DNA from: Sphingobacterium prati
GTDB lineage: Bacteria; Bacteroidota; Bacteroidia; Sphingobacteriales; Sphingobacteriaceae
NCBI RefSeq assembly: GCF_013167215.1
Contig: NZ_JABJWY010000009.1
Span: forward strand, 1-64,000
Reading direction: 5' to 3'
DNA length: 64,000 bases
The translations under genes were made by a program, and so were the position numbers. Shown here piece by piece: positions 36,053 through 45,405 of this stretch. The notes under the pieces are model-generated. The model saw only the letters and a list, made by a program, of their open reading frames with translations. It made no database searches and was not told the DNA's origin. Each line of letters opens with the position of its first letter. The first letter of the stretch is position 1.

Positions 36053-36386
36053 TTAGTTTGTCTTCCCGCTGTAATGGCTGTCAATATAATCGATGGCCTG
36101 CTGTTGTGTCAGCACCGAGATGTACCCATCATGAACGTCAACAATTTCATTAATGCCCGTAATACTAGCTCTTTGCTATCCCAGGATTTCAGATGTTGAA
36201 CGACAGTCTCTATGCAACCTTTTTTATAAGCAATTTGCCCTAAAACATGCACCAAAGTATGCCTGACCCTTGCTGTTTTGTCATACTGAAGTTCTTTGAG
36301 TAATGGTAAAATATCCACGGAGCTCGATACCATGAAGTGTCAACAAGTTGAAGGCGTTGTTCCTTGTTAAGATCGTAAAATCCCAT
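36053..36386 (-). pseudogene. Decayed HEAT-repeat protein gene
   Basis: The minus strand starts at ATG 36386 with MGFYDLNKEQRLQLVD. The frame then breaks; HGIELRG appears in another frame near 36340. From about 36320 a third frame reads DILPLLKELQYDKTARVRHT, then LVHVLGQIAYKKGCIETVVQ and HLKSWDSKELVLRAL. A further shift near 36155 leads to INEIVDVHDGYISVLTQQQA and IDYIDSHYSGKTN, with a stop at 36053-36055. Helical repeats with D..ARVR are typical of HEAT proteins. At least three frameshifts and probably a large internal deletion make it inactive. Confidence 0.8.
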
Positions 36387-36557
36387 GATCTATTTTTTGA
36401 CGTTGTCAACATATCAGCATAAAAATACATGAAAAATCCGTGAAATCGGGATAGAACCATCGGGGCTGGTTCACTAGTTTTACTTATCTTTGATTCTTAT
36501 GATTCTTTTTCTTGGAGAAAAACGATACTTTTGTAGATATCATTAGAAAAAAATAGC

Positions 36558-36821
36558 ATGTCACCGAGTTTAATTTTCTATATTATTTTTGCTGTACCTT
36601 ATATCATCTTTATGTATTGGCTTGTCAAACAGGACAAACATAAGTATGCCTGGGGACTTGCAATTATCACTGTAGTTGCCATACTAGCGATCTATGTATC
36701 GCAGAAAGCCAGCAAAGTTGCGATGGACAATTATCAACAACATCAAATCGATTCCAGAGAAATTGAACGCGAAGAACGTTTACAAAAACAACAGGACAGC
36801 ATCAATCATGCTCAACAATAA
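36558..36821 (+). CDS. Small membrane protein with charged tail
   Basis: 87 residues with two hydrophobic helices (about 5-22 and 31-48) and a hydrophilic C-terminal helix rich in Glu, Gln and Lys (DSREIEREERLQKQQDS) that could form a coiled coil. A TACTTTTG element lies at 36536-36543, 15 bases before the ATG. The stop codon is inside a strong terminator. No family recognised. Confidence 0.65.
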   Translation: MSPSLIFYIIFAVPYIIFMYWLVKQDKHKYAWGLAIITVVAILAIYVSQKASKVAMDNYQQHQIDSREIEREERLQKQQDSINHAQQ

Positions 36822-36853
36822 AAAAAGCGGCAATGCCGCTTTTTTTATTGTTG
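36813..36853. terminator. Bidirectional intrinsic terminator, 19-bp stem
   Basis: Arms 36813-36831 and 36835-36853 are perfect complements with loop AAT and a GCGGC core flanked by runs of seven A and seven T. Shared by the small membrane protein and convergent oligopeptidase B. Confidence 0.93.
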
Positions 36854-36868
36854 TAATAATAGTTTATT

Positions 36869-38959
36869 TTAAGAGTCGATCCTCTCTAGTTTAAACAAGA
36901 AAGCGTATTCCAACGCAATTTCCTTCAAATAGTCAAACCTTCCAGATGCGCCACCATGTCCATAATCCATATCTGTTTTCAATAGCAGGATGGAATTTCC
37001 AGTTTTGACGGACCGTAATTTTGCTACCCATTTCGCTGGTTCAAAATATTGCACCTGACTATCGTGCAGTCCGGTTGTGACCAATAGATTCGGATATTCT
37101 TTCGGCTCCATATTCTCGTAAGGAGAATAGCTTTTCATATAAAAATAGGCGTCAGATTCATTGGGATTTCCCCATTCATCATACTCGTTCGTCGTCAACG
37201 GTATTGTCTCATCCAACATGGTATTAACGACATCCACAAAAGGCACCTGTGCTATTATACCATGATATTGCTTAGCTGCAATATTCGCAACAACCCCCAT
37301 CAATAGGCCGCCCGCGCTCCCCCCTTGTGCGTAAAGATGCCCTGCCGATGTATACCGCTGTTCGATAAGATGCTTCCCGCAGTCCACAAAATCATGGAAA
37401 GTATTCATTTTACGCATCATTTTTCCATCCTCATACCACTGCCGTCCCATTTCTTCACCTCCACGGATATGCGCCAATGCGTAAATGAAACCACGCTCCA
37501 ACAAACTTAACCTATTACCGGAAAAACTCGGGTCCATCGATGCACCGTAGGAACCATATGCATATTGCAACAATGGCGCCGTACCATCTAATTGAGTGCC
37601 GTTCTTGTACACAAGGGAAATAGGCACCTTTACACCGTCCCTCGCCGTGGCATAAATACGTTCCGTTTTGTAGGCACTTTGATCATACCCCCCTAAAATT
37701 TCCTGTTGTTTCAACAATGTTTTGCTGCGCCCCCCCATATCGTAGTCATATACAGAACTGGGGGTGACCAATGAGGTGTATCCATAACGCAGTTTTTCAG
37801 TGTTGTATTCGACATTTATCCCCGGATATACTGTATAGGCAACTTCTCCAAAATCCAGATAATGCTGCTCCTGACTGTCCAAATTATAGATCGCCAGCTG
37901 GGTCAGCCCATCTTTTCGTTCGGCTATGGCCAAAAAAGACTTAAACTCTTCGATATCACTTACCAAAACGTCCGGACGATGGCCTATAAATGTAGTCCAA
38001 TGTTCCCGTCCTGTTTTGTCCAGCGGGCATTGCATAATCCGGAAGTTAATAGCATCATCATTGGTCAATATCAAAAAACGATCTTCCAAAGGAATTACGG
38101 TATAAAGCACATCGTGCTTACGCGGCTGAAAAATGCTAAAATCTTTATTAGGATGATCAGCATCCAATAACCAAACTTCGGAGGACAAGGTGCCCTCTGA
38201 ACTGATGATAATATATTTGCCATTTTTTGATTTACCGACAGCAATATAATTTGTATTATCGTGCTCTTCATATACACATAGATCCGCCGAAACCTCTGTA
38301 CCAAGTGTATGTCGCATAATTTTTTCGCTGAGCAACGTCACTGGATTTTTGGCGGTATAGAACAGGGTCTGATTATCGTTTCCCCAAATAGCGATGCCTT
38401 CGGTATTGATAATACGATCAGGATAGATCTCACCTGTCTCCAGATTCTTGATGTATATGGTGTACTCCCTTCTGGAAACTGTATCTACACCAAAGGCCAG
38501 CAAACGATTGTCCGGACTGATGGAGAAACCCATTGCTGTGTAATAGGCATACCCCTGTGCTAGATTATCAATGTCCAATAATAATTCTTCATCAGCGTCC
38601 AATGTCCCCTTCTTGCGGCAAAACTTAAAATATTGATAGCCCTCCTCGGTTCTGCTGTAATAATAGTAGCCATTTTTAAAGTAGGGCACAGATTCGTCTT
38701 TTTCCTTGATACGGGATTTCATTTCCTGGAACAAATCTTCCTGAAAAGATTCCGTATCTTTTAACATGGCGGCAGTATAGGCGTTTTCGTCGTTGAGATA
38801 ATTGATAACCTCCTCAGATCTTGGTCCTTTTTTAAAATAGTCAATCATCCAATAATAGTTGTCAATGACAGTATCACCATGAATTTGTCTCTTGTGTGGA
38901 TACGCTGCAGCTATTGGAGCTGAAATCTCAGGCCAGTGTACATTTTCGTTATGTTGCAT
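36869..38959 (-). CDS. ptrB: Oligopeptidase B (S9 family serine peptidase)
   Basis: 696 residues; a cytoplasmic prolyl-oligopeptidase-family enzyme, cleaving short peptides after Arg/Lys. An N-terminal beta-propeller (residues ~60-420) precedes the alpha/beta hydrolase domain: ALAHIRGGEEMGRQWYEDGK (typical of this group), nucleophile Ser548 in GGSAGGLLMG, the acid in TTGLHDSQVQYFEPAKWVA, and the histidine in DYGHGGASGRFD. There is no signal peptide. Single gene. Confidence 0.93.
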   Translation of the reverse strand: MQHNENVHWPEISAPIAAAYPHKRQIHGDTVIDNYYWMIDYFKKGPRSEEVINYLNDENAYTAAMLKDTESFQEDLFQEMKSRIKEKDESVPYFKNGYYYYSRTEEGYQYFKFCRKKGTLDADEELLLDIDNLAQGYAYYTAMGFSISPDNRLLAFGVDTVSRREYTIYIKNLETGEIYPDRIINTEGIAIWGNDNQTLFYTAKNPVTLLSEKIMRHTLGTEVSADLCVYEEHDNTNYIAVGKSKNGKYIIISSEGTLSSEVWLLDADHPNKDFSIFQPRKHDVLYTVIPLEDRFLILTNDDAINFRIMQCPLDKTGREHWTTFIGHRPDVLVSDIEEFKSFLAIAERKDGLTQLAIYNLDSQEQHYLDFGEVAYTVYPGINVEYNTEKLRYGYTSLVTPSSVYDYDMGGRSKTLLKQQEILGGYDQSAYKTERIYATARDGVKVPISLVYKNGTQLDGTAPLLQYAYGSYGASMDPSFSGNRLSLLERGFIYALAHIRGGEEMGRQWYEDGKMMRKMNTFHDFVDCGKHLIEQRYTSAGHLYAQGGSAGGLLMGVVANIAAKQYHGIIAQVPFVDVVNTMLDETIPLTTNEYDEWGNPNESDAYFYMKSYSPYENMEPKEYPNLLVTTGLHDSQVQYFEPAKWVAKLRSVKTGNSILLLKTDMDYGHGGASGRFDYLKEIALEYAFLFKLERIDS

Positions 38960-39250
38960 ATATATGTGAATTCTCTAAATATCCATTTTGATTAAAACAA
39001 TACGTATTACATTTCTAACCTCAGCTCCATAATTCGGAAAGAGAAGTCAATTAACGCATTTCTCCAGAAATATCAAAACGATGTAACCGATACAAACAAA
39101 TTGATCTAAGACATCTTTATCATCTTGTGACCGTTTTGTTTAACTAACTATTCCATCCATTTATCCTGGCTAAAAGTCACTTTTAATAAAAATTAACAAT
39201 TCAACAGGGGCATTAACATTATCTTTGCTACTATTCTAGGAGAAAATTTT
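38960..39250. other. Divergent intergenic region
   Basis: About 290 bases between ptrB and the subtilase gene. It holds a TATCTTTG element (39220-39227), a candidate -7 box for the subtilase 24 bases before its ATG. I see no gene or repeat in the rest. Confidence 0.45.
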
Positions 39251-40876
39251 ATGAATTTAAAGAAATCACTATATCTGATTGCCTTAGGTGTTTTACCGTT
39301 AACCTCGTTTGCTCAAGCAGAAGCTGTTCCGTTAAATTGGTATAACTTAGATTACAACACGGATGGTGTCATGGGAATCAGTACAGATAAAGCTTACAAA
39401 ACTTTATTAAAGGGGAAAAAATCAACCCCGGTCATTGTTGGTGTTTTGGACGGTGGTGTAGATATTTTCCATGAGGATCTTAAGGATGTCGTCTGGATCA
39501 ATCCCAAAGACAGCATTTCCGATGGGAAGGATAACGATGGAAATGGGTATATTAACGACAAGTATGGCTGGAATTTTATTGGGAATGCTGAAGGGAAAGA
39601 TGTTCAATTTGACAATCTAGAGCTCACGAGGCAATTAAGGATTTTAGATAAGAAATTTGCCCATGTTACCCCAGCGACAGAACTGAATGAAGCGGATAGA
39701 AAAGCCTTTTTGGCTTATCAGAAGATGGTGGTGAAATACAAGAACAAGCTGGAAGAAGCCAAAATGGGGCAGTTTTCTTACGATGCGCTTAAGCGTAATT
39801 TGGATGCTGTGGTTCGCGAAATAGGTAAAAAACCTGGAGAAATCACATTGGCCGATCTTGAGAACTTTAACCCAAAATCGAATAATCAACGTATCGCTCT
39901 CGGTTATGCAAAAGACGAAATTCAAACAAATGGTTTTGTCAAATTTTATGATGACATCACTGAGGGAGCAACATATTTCAACAATCAGGTTGAATACCAT
40001 TTGAACAAAGAATACGATTCCCGCCCCATTGTTGGCGACAATTACGAGGACGCTTCTGAATGCCATTATGGAAATTCGGATGTAAAAGGGCCAGATGCAC
40101 TTCATGGTAGCCATGTCGCAGGTATTATTGGCGCCAATCGCAACAATAATATTGGTATCAATGGCGTCGCAGACAATGTCAAAATTCTAACGGTACGTCT
40201 AGTTCCTGATGGTGATGAACGCGATAAGGATGTCGCAAATGCAATTAGATACGCAGTAGACAACGGAGCAAAAGTTCTCAACATGAGTTTCGGGAAAAGC
40301 TATGTGCACAACAAGCAGACCGTGGATGAGGCCGTTAAATATGCCGAATCAAAGGATGTCTTATTGGTACATGCAGCGGGGAATGACAGTGAGGACAACG
40401 ATGTGGAACCAAATTTCCCAATGAAATACTACACCAATGCGAAGGGAGATACCACAGGTATTGCAAACAACTGGATTACAGTGGGGGCGACAGGATTATA
40501 CCCTGACAATGAGCTTTTAGCCGATTTTTCCAATTATGGTAAAAAAACAGTAGACGTTTTCGCTCCCGGTATACGAATCAATTCCACTATTCCGGATTCA
40601 AAGTATAAAGAGGAACAAGGAACAAGTATGGCTGCCCCTGTAGTTGCCGGGCTGGCCGCTATGATACGCTCTTACTATCCGAACCTTTCTGCTGTAGAAA
40701 CCAAACAGATCATTCTGGAATCTGTGGAAAAACCGGAGCAAATGGTCCAGGTAAAAATTGGTGAAGATGCAACAAAAATGGTCAAATTAGCGGATATTTC
40801 GGTAACTGGCGGGATTGTCAACGCATATAATGCAATTCTAATGGCTGAAGAATTCAATAGTAAGAAGAAAAAATAA
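39251..40876 (+). CDS. Secreted subtilisin-like (S8) serine peptidase
   Basis: 541 residues. Signal peptide (LYLIALGVLPLTSFAQ). Catalytic triad: Asp67 in VIVGVLDGGVDIFHEDL, His285 in HGSHVAGIIGAN, Ser459 in GTSMAAPVVAGLAAMI; the oxyanion Asn is in HAAGNDSED. The Asp-to-His distance is about 218 residues, against roughly 30 in subtilisin, because of a long charged helical insertion (RKAFLAYQKMVVKYKNKLEE and following). No Ig or Por secretion tail follows, so it probably works in the periplasm or at the cell surface. Confidence 0.9.
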   Translation: MNLKKSLYLIALGVLPLTSFAQAEAVPLNWYNLDYNTDGVMGISTDKAYKTLLKGKKSTPVIVGVLDGGVDIFHEDLKDVVWINPKDSISDGKDNDGNGYINDKYGWNFIGNAEGKDVQFDNLELTRQLRILDKKFAHVTPATELNEADRKAFLAYQKMVVKYKNKLEEAKMGQFSYDALKRNLDAVVREIGKKPGEITLADLENFNPKSNNQRIALGYAKDEIQTNGFVKFYDDITEGATYFNNQVEYHLNKEYDSRPIVGDNYEDASECHYGNSDVKGPDALHGSHVAGIIGANRNNNIGINGVADNVKILTVRLVPDGDERDKDVANAIRYAVDNGAKVLNMSFGKSYVHNKQTVDEAVKYAESKDVLLVHAAGNDSEDNDVEPNFPMKYYTNAKGDTTGIANNWITVGATGLYPDNELLADFSNYGKKTVDVFAPGIRINSTIPDSKYKEEQGTSMAAPVVAGLAAMIRSYYPNLSAVETKQIILESVEKPEQMVQVKIGEDATKMVKLADISVTGGIVNAYNAILMAEEFNSKKKK

Positions 40877-40953
40877 AGAATATTCTCATTTTTTGTATAC
40901 CAAAACCATCTTTTGTCCGTTTAATTAATTAACTTACAGAGACAAAACTCAAG

Positions 40954-41151
40954 ATGCTTATGGTAGAAAACTTTACCCAATCAGAAAACGAAGTTCAAAA
41001 TTTACTAACCCAAAACGAGAAGGTAATGACTGATGAGGATATAGAAAATGAATTGAAACTTCAATCACCCAAAATGTTGCTTCATCCAAGCAAAAAATGT
41101 ATTGCGAATATAATGGAATATTCCAAACAAATGGAAAAAAGAAAGGCCTAA
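40954..41151 (+). CDS. Small hypothetical protein
   Basis: 65 residues, acidic N-terminal half (QSENEVQNLLTQNEKVMTDE) and basic C-terminal end (EYSKQMEKRKA), no membrane segment. No family recognised. A terminator overlapping the stop supports a real transcript. The second ATG at 40960 is an alternative start. It lies 77 bases after the subtilase. Confidence 0.5.
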   Translation: MLMVENFTQSENEVQNLLTQNEKVMTDEDIENELKLQSPKMLLHPSKKCIANIMEYSKQMEKRKA

Positions 41152-41168
41152 TCTGGAGATTAGGCTTT
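41146..41168 (+). terminator. Intrinsic terminator
   Basis: GCCTAATC (41146-41153) pairs with GATTAGGC (41158-41165), loop TGGA, followed by TTT. It overlaps the end of the 65-residue gene. Confidence 0.75.
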
Positions 41169-41367
41169 ATTTATGAAATAACATAAGCTTTTTCCCCATT
41201 ATCTATAGCAGATAAGTAACCTTATAGTATTTCTAAAATACACGATGAGTCATAACAGCTGCCCACCTATTATTGCTACCTAAGTATCCCAGAATAATCA
41301 GTGAGATAAGCAATGTGTAAGGTTAAGTTTTTCTTTTTTGATGGAAATTTTGGCTAGTTTTGAGGTG

Positions 41368-42045
41368 ATGTTAAAACAAGAACGATACAAGGCTTTTGTG
41401 GAATATTTTTCCAAAAATAATCCCGATGCGCAGACAGAACTCAACTATAGTAATCCTTATGAATTACTTGTCGCCGTTATTCTTTCTGCCCAATGTACAG
41501 ACAAGAGAATTAATCAGATTACGCCGAAGCTATTTGAACGTTACCCCGATGCGTATACTTTAGCAGCTTCCAGTGTGGATGAGGTATTTAGCTATATCCG
41601 CTCCGTAAGTTATCCAAATAACAAGGCCAAACATCTGGTCGGGATGGCACAAATGCTTATTGAAAAATTTCACAATGTCGTTCCAGAGCAGATTGAAGAT
41701 TTGGTCAAGCTGCCCGGGGTCGGTAGAAAAACCGCCAATGTCATTTCCTCCGTCGTCTATCATAACCCAGCAATGGCGGTAGACACGCATGTGTTTCGTG
41801 TGGCGAACCGACTTGGGCTCACCTATCGTGCGACGACACCATTGGCCGTAGAGAAACAATTAGTCAAAAATCTCCCGAAAGAGACCATTGCCGTTGCGCA
41901 CCATTGGTTGATCTTGCATGGACGATATATTTGCTTGGCCAGAAAGCCGCTTTGTGAAAAATGCCCGATTACCTACATGTGTAAATACTTTGAAAAAACC
42001 TATCACATAAAGAGTGCTCCAAGCGCGATAGAAATAAAAAACTAA
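41368..42045 (+). CDS. nth: Endonuclease III
   Basis: 225 residues; DNA glycosylase/AP lyase of base-excision repair. The helix-hairpin-helix LPGVGRKTANVISS contains the catalytic lysine, VDTHVFRVANRLGL the catalytic aspartate, and CLARKPLCEKCPITYMC (C-X6-C-X2-C-X5-C) binds the 4Fe-4S cluster. The frame is open from 41338/41341; MLKQERYKAFVEYF at 41368 looks like the usual N-terminus, but the start at 41341 (MEILASFEV) is possible. recA follows 67 bases downstream under its own promoter. Confidence 0.92.
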   Translation: MLKQERYKAFVEYFSKNNPDAQTELNYSNPYELLVAVILSAQCTDKRINQITPKLFERYPDAYTLAASSVDEVFSYIRSVSYPNNKAKHLVGMAQMLIEKFHNVVPEQIEDLVKLPGVGRKTANVISSVVYHNPAMAVDTHVFRVANRLGLTYRATTPLAVEKQLVKNLPKETIAVAHHWLILHGRYICLARKPLCEKCPITYMCKYFEKTYHIKSAPSAIEIKN

Positions 42046-42062
42046 TTTTTTTAGTGAAAACA

Positions 42063-42093
42063 TTTGGTTTATTATTTTTTATTTTTAATTTTG
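42063..42093 (+). promoter_or_regulatory. recA promoter
   Basis: TTTG (42063-42066), 19 bases, TAATTTTG (42086-42093): exact Bacteroidota consensus. Transcription would start near 42099, about 14 bases before the ATG. No LexA-type palindrome is visible next to it. Confidence 0.72.
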
Positions 42094-42112
42094 ACAAATA
42101 TATACTAAAAAT

Positions 42113-43138
42113 ATGAGCAACACAGATAAATTAAAAGCGTTACAGCTGACGTTAGATAAATTGGAAAAGAACTTTGGTAAAGGTTCGATTATGAAATTAG
42201 GAGATACAGCTGTTGAGCCTATCGAGGCGATTTCTACAGGATCTTTGGGTCTGGATATCGCTTTGGGAATTGGCGGTGTTCCAAAAGGACGTATCATTGA
42301 AATATATGGACCTGAATCTTCAGGTAAAACAACATTGGCAACGCACATTGTTGCTGAAGCTCAGAAAAAAGGTGGTATTGCAGCAATTATTGATGCTGAG
42401 CACGCGTTTGATAAGTATTATGCACAAAAGCTAGGCGTTGATGTAGAAAACTTATTAATTTCTCAACCAGATAATGGTGAGCAGGGTTTAGAAATTGCAG
42501 ACAATTTAATTCGCTCAGGTGCCATTGATGTGATTGTTATTGATTCTGTCGCAGCATTGGTACCGAAAGGTGAGATTGAAGGTGAAATGGGTGATTCTAA
42601 AATGGGTCTTCAGGCTCGTTTAATGTCTCAAGCATTACGTAAGTTAACTGGAACAATTTCCAAAACAAACTGTTGCTGTATTTTCATCAACCAATTGCGT
42701 GAAAAAATTGGTGTAATGTTTGGTAACCCAGAAACAACAACCGGTGGTAATGCACTGAAGTTCTATGCTTCTGTACGTTTGGATATCCGTCGTACATCAC
42801 AGATTAAAGATTCCGACGAAGTATCTGGTAACCGTGTCAAAGTTAAAATTGTAAAAAATAAAGTAGCACCTCCATTCCGTATAGCGGAGTTTGATATCAT
42901 CTTTGGTGAGGGGATTTCAAAAGTCGGCGAAATCATTGACTTAGGTGTGGAATATGGTATCATTAAAAAAGCCGGTTCATGGTTTAGCTATGGTGAAACC
43001 AAATTAGGACAAGGTAGAGATGCCGTTAAAAGCTTATTGTTTGACAATCCAGATCTTATGGATGAACTTGAGGCAAAAATCCGTGCTGAAGTAACAGGAG
43101 AGGATCCGATGCTTCAAGTAGAGGAAAATGAAGACTAA
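42113..43138 (+). CDS. recA: Recombinase RecA
   Basis: 341 residues; strand-exchange ATPase of homologous recombination. Walker [10 protein letters not shown] (residues 66-74), Walker [11 protein letters not shown], the loop region [17 protein letters not shown], and [21 protein letters not shown] with GGNALKFY. The C-terminus is short and acidic (QVEENED). Codon use favours GGT, CGT and AAA, consistent with good expression. Confidence 0.97.
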   Translation: MSNTDKLKALQLTLDKLEKNFGKGSIMKLGDTAVEPIEAISTGSLGLDIALGIGGVPKGRIIEIYGPESSGKTTLATHIVAEAQKKGGIAAIIDAEHAFDKYYAQKLGVDVENLLISQPDNGEQGLEIADNLIRSGAIDVIVIDSVAALVPKGEIEGEMGDSKMGLQARLMSQALRKLTGTISKTNCCCIFINQLREKIGVMFGNPETTTGGNALKFYASVRLDIRRTSQIKDSDEVSGNRVKVKIVKNKVAPPFRIAEFDIIFGEGISKVGEIIDLGVEYGIIKKAGSWFSYGETKLGQGRDAVKSLLFDNPDLMDELEAKIRAEVTGEDPMLQVEENED

Positions 43139-43166
43139 TTGCTGTAAAAATTAGTATAATGTAGGT

Positions 43167-43198
43167 GGCCATCCTTAAAGGGATGGCTATTTTTTTTC
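43167..43198 (+). terminator. Intrinsic terminator of recA
   Basis: GGCCATCC (from 43167) pairs with GGATGGCT (to 43188), one G-U pair, followed by a run of eight T. Confidence 0.9.
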
Positions 43199-43338
43199 GC
43201 CAATTTAATATAACCAAGATTAAGTTTGAATGATTATTTTGTTACATGCCCAGAGTTTTGGATTTGAACTCCAAGATTTTAGTATTTTTAGCAGGTCGAA
43301 TATAATTACCAACTTCATTCTAAACTTAATTTTGAAAA

Positions 43339-44106
43339 ATGAACAATAAGTTAATTGCCTTTATTTTGATCCTTTTCGGATCAATATCTCATCTCAGTGC
43401 ACAAAAAATCCGCGTGCTCTCCTTCAATATTCATCATGGAAATCCACCTTCAGAAAATGAATCTGTTATCAATCTCGACACTATCGCTCAAATTATTAAA
43501 AATACCAACGCAGATCTTGTCGGACTACAGGAAATTGATGTTAACTTGGGACGCTCCCACAATGAAGATCAGGCAAGAAAATTGGCTGAACTAACTGGAA
43601 TGCATTATATTTTTTCAAAAGGAATAGAACTTGAGAAAGGACAGTACGGCACGGCAATACTATCAAAACAACCTATAGAACGTGTAGAAAAACATTTCCT
43701 TCCTTCTCCTGTTGAAAGTGAGCGCCGAAGTTTATCTATTGTTGAAGTGACTATCGACAAAAAGAAAATCCTATTTGCGAACACACACCTGGACTTAAAA
43801 GACAAAAATAAAATCAAACAGGCTAAATTCATCACATCACGTTTCAAGAATGAAAAATTACCTGCGATACTCGTGGGTGACTTAAACTCCGAGCCTAATG
43901 ACCCTGCGCTAAAAGAACTTGCCAAAGTATTCGCAAAAAGCACGATCAGTAATGGATTTACTTTTCCCGAAGATAAACCAAATACCGAAATAGATTATAT
44001 TATGGTTAATACCGCATCGCATCCAAAATTCTCCAACCACCGCGTTCTTGAAGAGAAATATGCGAGTGACCACCGTCCATTATATGTTGAAATCGACATT
44101 AAATAG
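43339..44106 (+). CDS. Secreted endonuclease/exonuclease/phosphatase-family protein
   Basis: 255 residues. Signal peptide (AFILILFGSISHLSAQ). The EEP fold is clear: RVLSFNIHHG, LVGLQEIDVNLGRS with the metal glutamate, FANTHLDL, ILVGDLNSEPND, and the C-terminal YASDHRPLYVEI with the catalytic histidine. Members are secreted phosphodiesterases, often on sugars or lipids; the substrate is unknown. TAATTTTG at 43327-43334 may be its -7 box. The next gene, also a secreted phosphoesterase, starts 6 bases later. Confidence 0.9.
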   Translation: MNNKLIAFILILFGSISHLSAQKIRVLSFNIHHGNPPSENESVINLDTIAQIIKNTNADLVGLQEIDVNLGRSHNEDQARKLAELTGMHYIFSKGIELEKGQYGTAILSKQPIERVEKHFLPSPVESERRSLSIVEVTIDKKKILFANTHLDLKDKNKIKQAKFITSRFKNEKLPAILVGDLNSEPNDPALKELAKVFAKSTISNGFTFPEDKPNTEIDYIMVNTASHPKFSNHRVLEEKYASDHRPLYVEIDIK

Positions 44107-44112
44107 CCCATC

Positions 44113-45294
44113 ATGAATTTTGATAGAAGAAGATTTTTAGAAGCATTGGCATTGATGGGAATTACCTTACCCACGATTAGTGTTGCCAAAGAAAAAGAAA
44201 CGGAAGATGCAGAAGGAGATTTTCGTTTTTTAGTTCCTGCTTATTTACAGAATCAAACAGCAACAGGCATAAACATCTTTACAATCCTGAGTAAACCGGC
44301 AGTAGCCTGGTTGGAAATCCTTGACAGTACGGGTAATATTCAGCAAACGATCTATCAATCCGAAGATGGTATGATTAATGCGAATACAGATTTCTTCCAC
44401 TTTTCCATCGCAGAAGCACCACGGTCATTCCGCTATCGCATCAGGGCAAAAGAAATTCAAAAATTTGACCCCTATAAGATCATATATGCGCAAGAAATCC
44501 AAACACCAATTTTTGAAGCTAAACTGGCAGAAAACAATCAACAACAAATTCGTTGTCTGGTGTATAATGATGTTCATGAGGAGAAAAGCAGCTATCGGGA
44601 TCTCATACCCAATCATGATCCCTCAATCTATGACTTCTTTGTTCTAAATGGAGACTCCTTTCATTACGTGACCGATCAGGAGGATATTACAGAAAAATTA
44701 CTGAAGCCTATTGAATTCTTTGCTACCGGAAAACCTTTTATTATGAACCGCGGAAATCACGAAACGAGAGGCTCTTTCGCCCGGAATTTCAAACGGTACT
44801 TTGGCTATCCCAATAATAAATACTATCAAGCTTTCAAAAGGGGCCCTATCTTCTGGATCATGCTGGACAGTGGTGAAGACAAACCGGATAATCATGAAGT
44901 ATATGCCGGCACCGTAGATTATGACAATTATAGAAAAGAACAGGCAAAATGGCTGGAAACTGTCTTACAATCCAAAGAAAGAAAATCTGCACAACATACC
45001 GTGGTTATCAGCCACATCCCTATATTCCATTCAGACGATTGGCATGGTACACTGCATAATCGAGAATGCTTCCATCCTTTATTTCAGAAATATAAAATAG
45101 ATGCGATGATCTCTGGGCATACGCATCAATATGGATACTACCCCGCCGATAAAGACCATCGTTATCCGATATTTATCGGCGGTGGTCCAAAAGCTGGCAA
45201 AAGGACAATCATCGATATTTCGGGGTCCGCAAAATCACTGGCTATCCGAATGACCCGTGACGATGGAACTGAATTAGGACTGTTTAAAAAATAA
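44113..45294 (+). CDS. Exported metallophosphoesterase (purple acid phosphatase-like)
   Basis: 393 residues. The N-terminus FDRRRFLEALALMGITL is Tat-like (RRxFL). Residues ~30-130 form an Ig-like beta domain, then the metallophosphatase core: NDVHEEK, FFVLNGDSFHY, IMNRGNHETRG, VVISHIPIFHSDDW and ISGHTHQYGYYP give the metal ligands D, D, N, H, H and H. Layout resembles purple acid phosphatases. In an operon with the EEP gene, suggesting both release phosphate from extracellular organic esters. Confidence 0.88.
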   Translation: MNFDRRRFLEALALMGITLPTISVAKEKETEDAEGDFRFLVPAYLQNQTATGINIFTILSKPAVAWLEILDSTGNIQQTIYQSEDGMINANTDFFHFSIAEAPRSFRYRIRAKEIQKFDPYKIIYAQEIQTPIFEAKLAENNQQQIRCLVYNDVHEEKSSYRDLIPNHDPSIYDFFVLNGDSFHYVTDQEDITEKLLKPIEFFATGKPFIMNRGNHETRGSFARNFKRYFGYPNNKYYQAFKRGPIFWIMLDSGEDKPDNHEVYAGTVDYDNYRKEQAKWLETVLQSKERKSAQHTVVISHIPIFHSDDWHGTLHNRECFHPLFQKYKIDAMISGHTHQYGYYPADKDHRYPIFIGGGPKAGKRTIIDISGSAKSLAIRMTRDDGTELGLFKK

Positions 45295-45327
45295 TAAAGG
45301 CACTCCATAGCGGAGTGCCTTTATTAT
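45291..45327. terminator. Bidirectional intrinsic terminator
   Basis: Perfect 16-bp stem ATAATAAAGGCACTCC (45291-45306) with 45312-45327, loop ATAGC. Shared by the metallophosphoesterase and pruA, which converge. Confidence 0.92.
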
Positions 45328-45405
45328 GTTGAATGTATCCGCTATCGTCGGTAGAGCTTGAAACCAAACTATGGTTACCATCCGTACAGGATAATTCGAT
45401 TTATT

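Noticed and set aside
39644..40114. 156-codon minus-strand frame within the subtilase
   Set aside because: Antisense to the catalytic domain; no motif.
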